Position numbers and translations under genes: made by a program. 64,000 nucleotides of DNA from Heliocidaris erythrogramma (Eukaryota > Echinodermata > Echinoidea > Camarodonta > Echinometridae): the NCBI GenBank assembly GCA_025617745.1, contig CM046864.1, positions 29,445,162-29,509,161 of the forward strand, written 5' to 3'. This document shows positions 42,150 through 54,100 of the stretch, in pieces. A model generated the notes under the pieces. The model saw nothing but the letters and a program-made list of their open reading frames with translations. It ran no database searches and had not been told where the DNA came from. The first letter of the stretch is position 1. Each line of letters starts with the position of its first letter.

Positions 42150-45100
42150 TTTTCCACCTTTTTTTGTTTCCACGAAATCTCAAAAACTTTTCATTCAAAT
42201 TCCATGACATTTCCGTCAGTTATCATGTCATATAAGGTCAAGCTTAAAAATCATTTTCAAGGTCATGACGTCATCATGACGTCATCCAGGCGCCATTTTG
42301 TGAAATCACATTATCAATCATATCTTCATAACGAATCATCAAAATTGAGCCATATTTGACATACATTAACTTCACGTCAAGGGTCAACATAAAATGTCAT
42401 CAAAATCCGCGCACGCATCATGACGCGCACGTAACAAATAAGAGTACCCTTCAGGACATTTTAAGCATTTCAAAAATTTCCGTCCGTGCGCGTCCGTGTG
42501 CGCGTTATGCGCGCGCGCAGCGCGTACATAACGTAAAAACGCTGTTTTTTCACATGTTTTGTCTTCCTGACACTATTCTTGACAATTTCCAACTATTTAC
42601 AGTCATTCTCGACCTTCCATAATGTCGTACGCGCGCGTCAAACTTTCAAATTCGTGCGCACATCAATGGGCATTCTAATGTAAAAAGTGGTAAAAACATG
42701 CCCATCTAAAATCCTCCATAGCTCGTCAGAATGCACGGAAATCCCCCAATTTCTTTACATATTCTGAAAGCCTGTGAGTTGTAGATTTGAATTCATGCAG
42801 AATTTATGCCAATCGCATGATCTGACATCATCATATTTGCATATGAACTCAAAAATATGATTTTGAAAAAATTACGTCATCATTTTTGTATTTATTTGAT
42901 AATAATACAGTAGTAGGTTGTCCATTTTCTCCCAAATTTTGATATGTTATAGCTGAGATAATTCTCTACAAGATCAGTAACCACGGTTTTTCATTTTGAT
43001 GGCGTCATCACAGTGAAATTTTCAATTAAAAACGACATGTCAGAATTTCCCCTATTTGCGTGTTATCTCTATGGAAGATGATTTTTTTTCGAATCATGAA
43101 TCTACATGACATCGTTCTCTGAGCAGTATTTCAGTTATTTTTGGCCTATTTCCTTCCAGATTTTAATATGTTGTAGCTGAGACTATAAGCTTTTACAAGT
43201 GTGGTCTCCAATTTTTGATCAGATGTCGGCATCATGCCCAATTTTTAAGTACAAAATGTGATTTGAGAATCCCGTTTTTCGTGTACGTGTTATCTCTATG
43301 GGAAATGTTTTGGTCTATTGGTTAAAGCACTTGCCTCCCATGCAGGTGACCCAGGTTCGATCCCCGTGGGTCCATAATTTTTTTATTTTTTTTGCTTGTT
43401 TTTGCTTGTCATTTTACCATCCTCTTCGACTATTATAACATAAACAATCACAAATCATGTAATAAACTGCCTTATTTTCCATGTTATGTCTATTAGAACG
43501 TAATGTGCAGTAGTTTGTGTACAACCCTATGGAAATTTTGATTCCCTGTCGTGTATTAGAGCTATGGGGTTTATCTCCCAAGTATCCTGCAATATCAAAT
43601 CGTCCTATTTGATATCACAATTTCTCAAAATTGGCTTAGTCAATTATCTTCACATTTTTGTCAGTCATCAGTCCTAATAAGGTCAAGTTCCCGCATCTTG
43701 ATCGTATCTTCTTCACGAAATGTCATCTTTCTTTCATATTTGGCATGGCTAAGGTCAATGTCATTTCAGTCATGGTCATCACCATTATCATTATCATCAT
43801 CATGATTATCATCAACATCATTATCATCATCACTATGATGATATTCATGATGATGATGATTATCATCACCATCATCATCACCATCAATCATCATCATTAT
43901 CATCATCATCACCATCAATCATCATCATTATCATCATCATCACCATGATTATCATCGTTATCATCACCATCATCATCATGATTATCATCAACATCACAGT
44001 ATCACCATCACTGTCATAATATTCATGATGATGATGGTAATGATTATCGTCCACATTATCATCATCACTGTCATGATGATATAATGATCATTATCATCAA
44101 CATCATTCTCATCATCACTGTCATGATGATATTCATGATGATGATGATTATCATCCACATCATTATCATCACTGTCATGATATAATCATTATCATGATTA
44201 TCAACATCATTATCATTACTGTCATGATGATATTCATGATGATGATGATGATTATCATCAACATCATTATCATCATTGTCATGATATCCACGAATCATCC
44301 AAAATTCATGTTCACACACTTTATGTCCCATTGAAACAAAGGGGGTGCTATTTCACTAATAATGTAGTAGCTAGAGCCTACGAATTGAAAATGCTAGGAA
44401 AGGGCTGAAATCATTAAAATCTTGATTAGATTCATTATAATTAATGTCCTCGTGATATCAACGTCATCTTTCACATTATCATTTTGTCATTCGTCTTCGT
44501 CAAAAATATCAAGATCAAGACAGATCACCTAATTACAAATGTTTGTTCCCACCAAATCTCAAAATCGGCCAGGTCAATATCATCGAGTTTCATGTCATGT
44601 ATGAGGTCAATCATGGACATGGTCCATTAAGCTTTTTGAGGTCATGAGATCATCGTGACGTCATCAAGACGCCATTTTGTAAATTTACAAGATCGATTAT
44701 ATCTTCATAATCGATCATCACAAATCAACTATATTCACATCACATAAACTTCACATGACGGGTCATCAAATGATGTCCTCACAGGTCATCTAGAGGTCAT
44801 GACGTGCGCGTACGCGCGCGTCAAAATTTAAAAATGCTCAAAATCACGTAGGATCAAGTCTGCACACGTTTCAGGTCATTTTGAGCATTTCAAAAATGTC
44901 CGTGCGTAAGCGTCCGCGCGCGCGTTTTACGCGCGTGCAAGTCGTAAATAACGTTAAAACGCTGTTTTTTCGATTGATTTTCAATCCTGACACTTTTCTT
45001 CATCATTTCCATCAACTTGGAATCAATTTCAATCAATAATAAGGTCGTACGGGCGCGTGAAATTTCAAAATCCGTGCGCGCGTCTATGGCCAAAATAACG

Positions 45101-48100
45101 TAAAAACGTGTAAAAACATGCCTCTACAAAATTAACTCTAGCTCTTGAAATAGTCCACAAACCCGCAAATTTTTTGTCATCTTTGGGTAGGGGAGGAATC
45201 ACAGATATGATTTCATGTATCATACGACCCTCATAAACATTATGACGTCATCAAAATGGCGCCAGAATTCAAAATTTCCGTTTTTCATGTTTTCACGTCA
45301 TCACATTTATGCAAATTTGGCTCTAGATTCGTAATTATTAGTTGTTTTTCGCCCAGATTTTAATATGTTGTAGCTGAGGCAATTTCCTACGAAATCAGTG
45401 ACCACCATTTTTCATTTTGATGACGTCATCACAGTGAAATTTTCAATTAAAGATGCCATGTCAGAATTTTCCCTATTTGCGTGTTATGTCTATGGAAGAT
45501 GATTTTTTTTTCGAATTATGAATCTACATGACATTGTTCTCTGAGCCCTATCTCAGTTGTTTTTAGTCTATTTTCTTCCAGATTTTAGTATGTTATAGCT
45601 GAGACTATAAGCTTTTATAAGTGTGGTCTCCAATTTTTGATCAGATGTCGGGATCATGCCCAATTTTGAACGACAAAATGGGATTTGAGAATCCCGTTTT
45701 TCGTTTACGTGTTATCTCTATGGGAAATATTTTGGTATATTGGTCAAAGCACTTGCCTCTCACTCCGGTGACCCAGGTTCGATCCCCGGTGGGTCCATTA
45801 AAAAAAATTTTTTTTTGCTTCCTTTTGCCTGTCATTTTACCATCTTGTTCGACTATTTTAACATAAGAAATCACAAACCAAGTAATAAAATGCCTGATTT
45901 TGCATGTTATGTCTATTGGAAAGTAGTGTCCAGTAGTTTGTGTACAATCCTATGGAAATTGTGATTGCCTGTCGTGTATTAAAGCTATTGGCCCGTATTC
46001 TGAACTCTGGTTTAACTTAAACCATGGTCGAAATATGTGGTTGAACTATGGGCAGCCAAATGTGACACAAATCTGAAACAGTAGATATTCAATTTATCAG
46101 CATTTTTGGTACTGAAGCTTTTAAAAACTGTCTGGGAATGATAAGTAGAATATTTTTCTTGACCATTAAAGCACGAGACCAGTATCCAGAAAACATAAGG
46201 AACATACAGTGTAAACACAGTTTTGACATTTTTGGCTACCCATAGTTAAACCACAGATTTAAACCATGGTTTAAGTTAAACCGGAGTTCAGAATACGGGC
46301 CATTGGGTTTATCTCCAAAGTATCCTACACTGTCAAATAGTGCTATTTGATATCACAATTTCTCACAATGGGCTTAGTCAATTATCTTCAAATTTTCGTC
46401 AGTCATCAGTCCCAATAAGGTCAAGTCCCCGCATCTTTTTCAAGGTCATCAGATTATCGTGACGTCATCCAGGCGCCATTTTGTAAAAATCAACTTATGG
46501 TCGTATCTTCATAACAAAATGTGATTTCTATTTCATATTTGGCATTGTTAAGGTCACTGTCATTGCAGTCATGGTCAACACCATTATCCCCATCATCACC
46601 ATCATCATTATATCGTCATCTTCATATTCACCATCACCATAATCATTACCATTATCACATCAATAATCATCACCGTTATGATCATCATCCCTATTATTAT
46701 ATCATCACCATCATTATATCCCTGATAGCAGAAAGTGTTAAAAATTACGTGATATTTACGTCGTGGTTTTCGTCTTTTTTACGTCCTGTAATTACGTCAA
46801 TAAGACGACAAGAGATGAAGCTATTAAATCTATATACTGTTGCTCTTACTCTGTTAATTTCTGAAGAAATATCAATAAAAACAGAAAGAAAAAAAATAAG
46901 ACGACAAGAGGACCTCTTATTTTGACGTCATCTGTACACTGTAAAAACTGAAGTGCTGTATATAGCACTTTTTGTGGGCATGCATTGGGACTGCACTCAG
47001 AGTGCTATTGAATGCACACAGCGTGCTATTTGAGCACTTTCACGGTAGCTGGACCGGCTCCTTAAACTGCTAAACATTCATTTAAAAAAATTATTTGGGC
47101 GAGCCAGGGTCCGCTGATCGAGAATTGCTGGCATTACCGCTAGACTAACTCACATTGTACGATTTAGAGCAGATCATATTGTTACATAGAGAATTTACGA
47201 CACCACATAGTTCATGTTATCTACTTGACTCCCATGACTAAAGTGGATTGCAAGAAGCATTCGTTAGTCCATCGGTAACGTCAGCGCCTCTCAATCAGCG
47301 GAACCTGGTTCGAGGCTCGCCACGGTCACGTTTTTTTTTTGCTGGTAAATTAGCACACTACAAGTGCTATAAACAGCATTTCAGGTGCAGTCACTATATA
47401 TGCCCCGAAAAGTAGCACTTTAGTTTTTATAGTATACAAGACGTAGAGATGACGTCAAAATAAGACGTCCTCTTGATGTCTTGCGTTGGTGCAAGTTGTC
47501 GTCTTATTGACGTAATTACAGGACGTAAAAAAGACGAAAACCACGACGTAAATATCACGTCATTTTTAACATTTTCTGCTATCAGGGATCATCATAATCA
47601 TTATAACCATCATCATAATCATCACCATTATCATATTTGGCATTGTTAAGGTCACTGTCATTGCAGTCATGGTCAACACCATTATCCCCACCATTACCAT
47701 CATCATCACCATCATCATCATTATATCATCATCTTCATAATCACCATTACCATAATCATCACAATTATCACATCATCAATAATCATCATTATCACCTTCA
47801 TCATCATGATTATCATCACCATCATAATCATCATTACATCATCATCATCATCATCATCATGATTATCACCAACATCAACATCATCATTATTATTATCACC
47901 GTTATGATCATCATCGCTATTATTATTATATCATCACCATCATCATAATATCAATCTAATCATTATAACCATCATCATTATATCATTATAATCATCACCA
48001 TTATCATCATCACCATAATCATTTTACAATGACCGTTTCCCACATTTTGTTACATTCCTGTCCTCAAGAAGCATCTCCATTCATGGCATTCTTGACTTCC

Positions 48101-51100
48101 TATCTTCAGTTTAGCATTTCCCCATTGTTATGATCATCCTGATTACAATCATGATCATACAAATTGAAAGACAGACCACCTAATTCGTCGTCATGACGAA
48201 TTAAATATCTAGTTAGTTTATTATTAGGTGGTCTGTCATTTATGACAGACCTCCTTTTAATTTTGTCAAGATTTTTCTTTATTTATTTATTTATTTCTTT
48301 TTATTACAAATTTTTGTTCCCACCAAATCTCAAAATCGGTCAGGCCAATATCATCGAGTTTCATGTCATGTATGAGGTCAATCATGGACATGGTCAACTA
48401 AGCTTTTGAAGGTTATCAGGTCATCGTGACGTCATCAAGACGCCATTTTGTAAATTTACAAGATCGATTATATCTTCATAATCGATCATCAAAAATCAAC
48501 TATATTCACATCACATAAACTTCACATGACGGGTCATCAAGTCATGTCCTCACAGGTCATCTAGAGGTCAGGACGTGCGCGTACGCGCGCGTCAAAATTT
48601 TAAAATGCTCAGAATCACGCAGGATCAAGTCTGCACACTTTTCACGTCATTTTGAGCATTTAAAAAATGTCCGTGCGTAAGCGTCCGCGCGCGCGTTTTA
48701 CGCGCCCGTAAGTCGTAAATAAACTTAAAACGCTGTTTTTTCGATTGATTTGCAATCCTGACACTTTTCTTCATCATTTCCATCAACTTGGAATCAATTT
48801 CAATCAATAATAAGGTCGTACGGGCGCGTCAAAGTTCAAAATCTGTGCGCGCGTCTATGGCGAAAATAACGTCAAAACGTGCAAAAACATGCCTCCACAA
48901 AATTAACTCTAGCTCTTTAAATAGTCCACAAACTCCCCAATTTTTTGTCATCTTTGGGTAGGGGAGGAATGACAGATATGATTTCATGTATCATATGACC
49001 CTTATAAACATTATGACGTCATCAAAATGGCGCCAGAAGTCAAAATTTCCATTTTTCATGTTTTCACGTCATCACATTTACGCAAATTTGGCTCTAGATT
49101 CGTAATTATTGGTCGTTTTTTACCCAGATTTTAATATGTTGTAGCTGAGGCAATTTCCTACAAAATCGGTCATCACCATTTTTCATTTTGATGACGTCGT
49201 CACAGTGAAATTTTCAATTAAATGTGCCATGTCAGAATTTTCCCTATTTGCGTGTTATGTCTATGGAAGATGATTTTTTTTCGAATCATGAATCTACATG
49301 ACATTGTTCTCTGAGCTGTATCTCAGTTGTTTTTAGTCCATTTTCTTCCAGATTTTAGTATGTTATAGCTGGGAATATACGCTTTTACAAGTGTGGTCTC
49401 CAATTTTTGATCAGATGTCGGGATCATGCCCAATTTTTCACTACAAAATGGGATTTGAGAATCCCGTTTTTCGTTTACGTGTTATCTCTATGGGAAATAT
49501 TTTGGTCTATTGGTTATAGCACTTGCCTCTCATTCCGGTGACCCAGGTTCGATCCCCGGTGGGTCCATATTTTTTTTTTTTTTGCTTCTTTTTGCCTTTC
49601 ATTTTACCATCTTCTTCGACTATTATATCATATACAATCACAAACCATGTACTAAACTGCCTTATTTTGCGTGTTTTGTCTATTGGAAAGTAGTGTGCAG
49701 TAGTTTGTGTACAACCCTATGGAAATTGTGATTCCCTGTCGTGTATTAAAGCTATTGGGTTTATCTCCCAAGTATCCTGCAATGTCAAATAGTGCTAGTG
49801 TTCTTTCGTCAGTCATCAGTCCTAATAAGGTCAAGTTCCCGCAACTTTTTCAAGGTCATCAGATTGTTGTGACGTCATCCAGGCGCCTTTTTGTAAAAAT
49901 CAACTTATGGTCGTAACAAAATGTGATTTCTCTTTTATATTTGGCATAGTTAAGGTCACTGTCATTGCAGTCATGGTCATTATCATTATCCCCATCATCA
50001 TCATCATTATTACCATCATCATCATTATATCATCATCACTGTCATCATATTCATGATGATGATGATGATAATGATGATTAACATCAACATCATTATCATC
50101 ATTACTGTCATGATGATATAATGATCATCATCATGATTATCATCAACATCATTATCATCATCACTGTCATGATATTCATGATGATGATGATGATTAACAT
50201 CAAAATCATTATCATCACTGTCATGATGATCATTATAATGATCATCATGATTATCATCAACATCATTATCATCATCACTGTCATGATATAATGATCATCA
50301 TCATGATTATATCATCACCATCATTATCATCACTGTCATGATATTTTTGATGATGATTATCATCAACATCATTATCATCATCACTGTCATGATATTCATG
50401 ATGATGCTGATGATTATGAACTTCATTATCATCATCACCTTTATGATGATATAATGATCATCATCATGATTATCATCAACATCATTATCATCATCAATGT
50501 CATGATGATATTCATGATGATGACTATCATCAACATTATTATCATCATTACTGTCATGATATTCATGATGATCATGATGATGATTAACATCAAAATCAGT
50601 ATTATCATCACTGTCATGATAATTATAATCGTCATCATCATGATTATCATCAACATCATTATCATCACTGTCATGATGATCATTATAATGATCATCATGA
50701 TTATCATCAACATCATTATCATCATCACTGTCATGATATAATGATCATCATCATGATTATATCATCACCATAATGATCATCACTGTCATATTTTTGATGA
50801 TGATTATCATCAACATCATTATCATCATCACTGTCATATTCATGATGATGCTGATGATTATGAACTTCTTTATCATCATCACCTTTATGATGATATAATG
50901 ATCATTATCATGATTATCATCAACATCATTATCATCATCAATGTTATGATATTCATGATGATCATGATGATGAGTAACATCAAAATCAGTATTATCATCA
51001 CTGTCATGATATAATCGTCATCATCATGATTATCATCAACATCATTATCATCATCACTGTCATGATATTCATCATGATGATTATCATCAACATCATCACA

Positions 51101-54100
51101 TCTTCCAATGACTGTTTCACACATTTTTCTACATTCCTGTCCTCAAGAAGCATCTCCATGCGTCGCATTCTTGACTTCCTACATGTATCTTCAGTCTAGC
51201 ATTATGATCACCCTGATTACAATCATGATCATACAAATTGAAAGACAGACCACCTAATTCGTCCTCATGACGAATTAAACTCTAGTTATTATTATTATTA
51301 TTATTATTAATTATGATTATTATTATTATTATTAAAATTTAAGAAGCATGAAAAGTGGCATCCCAGAGTAAATACTTCAGAATGAAAAAAAAATTGTTTT
51401 TTTTATATCATTTTATTTTAAATCCCAATCCGAAGAGGAAACTTTGAGCAAAAAAATGTATTTCTTGAAGAAATGAACTTTGTATAAATTAGTAAAGACC
51501 ATTTGGTTTTAAAGACATACAGGTATAGTCGTCTATTTCCATAGTGTGCATACATCAGACTTTAATAGTGAAATTAATAGTGGAATTACTAGTAGCAGTT
51601 GTTGTCTGTACATATCTCGAATGCAAATGCAGTAAAATTTGTCCAACAGAAAAATTGCTGCAAGAGAAGTTTGGAAAGCAATCTTTCTGTCATTTTTCAG
51701 ATTCAGAACTTATGATGGCTTTTCCTTACGAGTACATGTAGTTCTATTGAAATGGGTGGCAAGAGCATGCATTACCCAAGTCCCATTTGATGTAGAAGTG
51801 AAGTCTACTCTTTAACACCCGTTATCAGGTAAAAAGCCGAAGGGTGTTAAATTCCCCCACAAGAACCCACGTCTGCGTGTCTATGTTTCAACTCAGAAAC
51901 AATTAACTGCATTTTGCCAATATTTCCATTAGTAACTCCAGAATGGTGCCACATCATGTATTTTGTACTAAACACACATGCTATGTACATGTACATTTTA
52001 TAAAGAAAGTGCAAAAAACAAATAAAGGAGTGATGATTGATTGACATGTAGCACTGAAAAAGTTCTGGAAGCCTTTGAAAAAAAACCTCTGGTAAAAATT
52101 TTTTTTTAGAATACAAAGAGCAATGGAGCCTTGCCGTAGAGCAAATGTAAAGATATGCTCCATTTACTAAAAAGTAAACCGGTATTTTCAAAGAATACTT
52201 CCACCTGTGTATCATGGAGTGCACTGCTTGTTCATAAATGAATAATGATTACATAACTTTCATGAGCATGTGTCCAGTATTTTTTTTTTTAACTAGAAAT
52301 ATCACTGAAGATGATGATTAATACCCCCGCCCCGTGAGAACAGCCTTTCTTGACTTTTGGTCGAAAACTGAGGAAGTAGTTCAATCCGCAAGATTTTTCC
52401 CTGATTTACTGCCATAGATATGCCGTTTCCATGGCAACGCAGCTTCCGACACATCAAAAAAATATGTTGTACACATCTTCCCAGTAAGACCAATGTGTGT
52501 ACCAAATTTCATGACTTTCGGTCAAAAACTGAGGAAGTAGTTCGATCCGCAAGGCGTTTCCTTGATTTTCTGCCATAAATATGCCGTTACCATGGCAACG
52601 CAGATTCCGACTCATCCGAAAAATATGTCTTGCACATCTTCCCATCAAGACCAATGTGTGTACCAAATTTCATGACTTTCGGTCAAAAACTGAGGAAGTA
52701 GTTTGATCCGCAATGTGTTTCCTTGATTTTCTGCCATAAATATGCCTCTGCCATAAATATGCCGTTACCATGGCAACGCAGATTCCGACTCATCCGAAAA
52801 ATATGTCTTGCACATCTTCCCACCAAGACCAATGTGTGTACCAAATTTCATGACTTTCGGTCAAAAACTGAGAAAGTAGTTCGATCCGCAATGTGTTTCC
52901 TTGATTTTCTGCCGTAAATATGCCGTTACCATGGCAACGCAGATTCCGACTCATCTGAAAAATATGTCTTGCACATCTTCCCACCAAGACCAATGTGTGT
53001 ACCAAATTTCATGACTTTCGGTCAAAAACTGAGGAAGTAGTTCGATCCGCAAGCTGTTTTCCTTGATTTTCTGCCATAAATATGCCGTTACCATGGCAAC
53101 GCAGATTCCGACTGATCCGAAAAATATGTCTTGCACATCTTCCCACCAAGACCAATGTGTGTACCAAATTTCATGACTTTCGGTCAAAAACTGAGGAAGT
53201 AGTTCGATCCGCAAGATTTGCAACGGACCGACTGACCGCCCGCCCGACCGCCCAACCAGTATTTCAGTGATTCCAGTATACCTCCTTCAAACTTCGTTTG
53301 GCGGGGGTATAATAAAATACTATTGTGAACAATAGCCCATGAGGATAGACCAGAAAAGTCCTGAACTAATAAAGACACAAGGGTACTATAAAAGAATCCA
53401 CATGGCCCAATCAGTGGTTCAATGTATTTTACAATTTGGTCTGCAATGACCTTTATCTGCTCAGGCGCAGACTGTAACCATGAACTGGCTTATTCTGAAC
53501 TTCAACACTGGACCAAACACTACACCTACATGCAATTGCATACCTAACAAAGGGAAAGTCCACCCGGGTATTAAAGTTGATTTGAATAAAGGAACAAAAA
53601 TGAGAGAAACAGATTTAATAGTGACAGTTTGAGCAAAATCTGAAAAAAAGAAATAAGAAAGTCTTGAACTTTTGAAGTTCTAATCAATAAAATACATATT
53701 GGCAACTCCATGACATATCGTGCGAGCTCCTCTCCCATTTGCTCAGTACAGAAAATCTCATACAATTTTCACTTTCTTAGTTTTTGATGAAGGAATAGAT
53801 TTGTTTCCTACATGTTTTGTGTAAAAACATATCAGCAATGATTATATCAAGGTGCACGTATGACTGAATATTTTCTTTACAGAAAACGGAAATTAATGAT
53901 TTGTGGGGTACATGGCAAACGGGAGAGGAGCTCGCAAGATACGTCACAGAGTTGCAAAATTGTGTTTGATTGACTACAACTTCAAAAATTCATAGCTTTC
54001 TTATTTCTTATCGTATTTTGCTCAAACCTTCACTGATTTGTTTTTTTTATTTTTCTGCTTCTTTTAAAACCAACTTGTAATCAGGGTGAACTTGCCCTTT

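Larger units (their letters stand above)
42065..44532 (+). mobile_element. Helentron-like repeat unit A, nested in unit B
   Basis: TTAGGTGATCTGTC left (hairpin GTGATCTGTCATTTGACAGATCAC, 24 bases in two pieces) and GACAGATCACCTAA right. Same internal order as units B and C. Unit C shows the empty site around 48280-48310. Confidence 0.7.
46537..48010. repeat. duplicated ATC microsatellite field (unit B) around a foldback
   Basis: TTTGGCATTGTTAAGGTCAC and CAGTCATGGTCAACACC occur at 46537 and again at 47635, each followed by matching ATC-rich sequence. The foldback 46720-47587 sits in the first copy only. Confidence 0.8.
42005..48213 (+). mobile_element. Helentron-like repeat unit B, carrying three insertions
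   Basis: Starts TTAGGTGGTCTGTC within a hairpin (GGTCTGTCAT...ATGACAGACC). Ends GACAGACCACCTAA, then hairpin TTCGTCGTCATGACGAA and CTAG|T. Interrupted by unit A (42065-44532), a MITE (45990-46301) and a foldback (46720-47587); without these about 2.6 kb. No ORF. Confidence 0.7.
48224..51286 (+). mobile_element. Helentron-like repeat unit C
   Basis: 3.06 kb. TTAGGTGGTCTGTC start, GACAGACCACCTAA then hairpin TTCGTCCTCATGACGAA and CTAG|T end. It begins only ten bases after the end of unit B, head to tail. Internal order: TGACGTCA/CG-rich part, tRNA-like module, ATC microsatellite. Confidence 0.75.

Noticed and set aside
43304-43374. A functional tRNA-Gly(CCC) gene
   Set aside because: The anticodon arm and B-box look good, but no 5' acceptor strand pairs with GGGTCCA, and the sequence recurs as part of a larger repeat.
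45740-45964. ORF with [15 protein letters not shown], also at 49510-49731
   Set aside because: GDPGSIPGG-type peptides are the usual translation of tRNA-like B-box sequence; these frames sit exactly on the tRNA-like modules and poly-T.
50441-50741. Opposing ORFs of Ile/Met/Asn and Met/Ile repeats
   Set aside because: Pure translation of ATC/ATG microsatellite on both strands.
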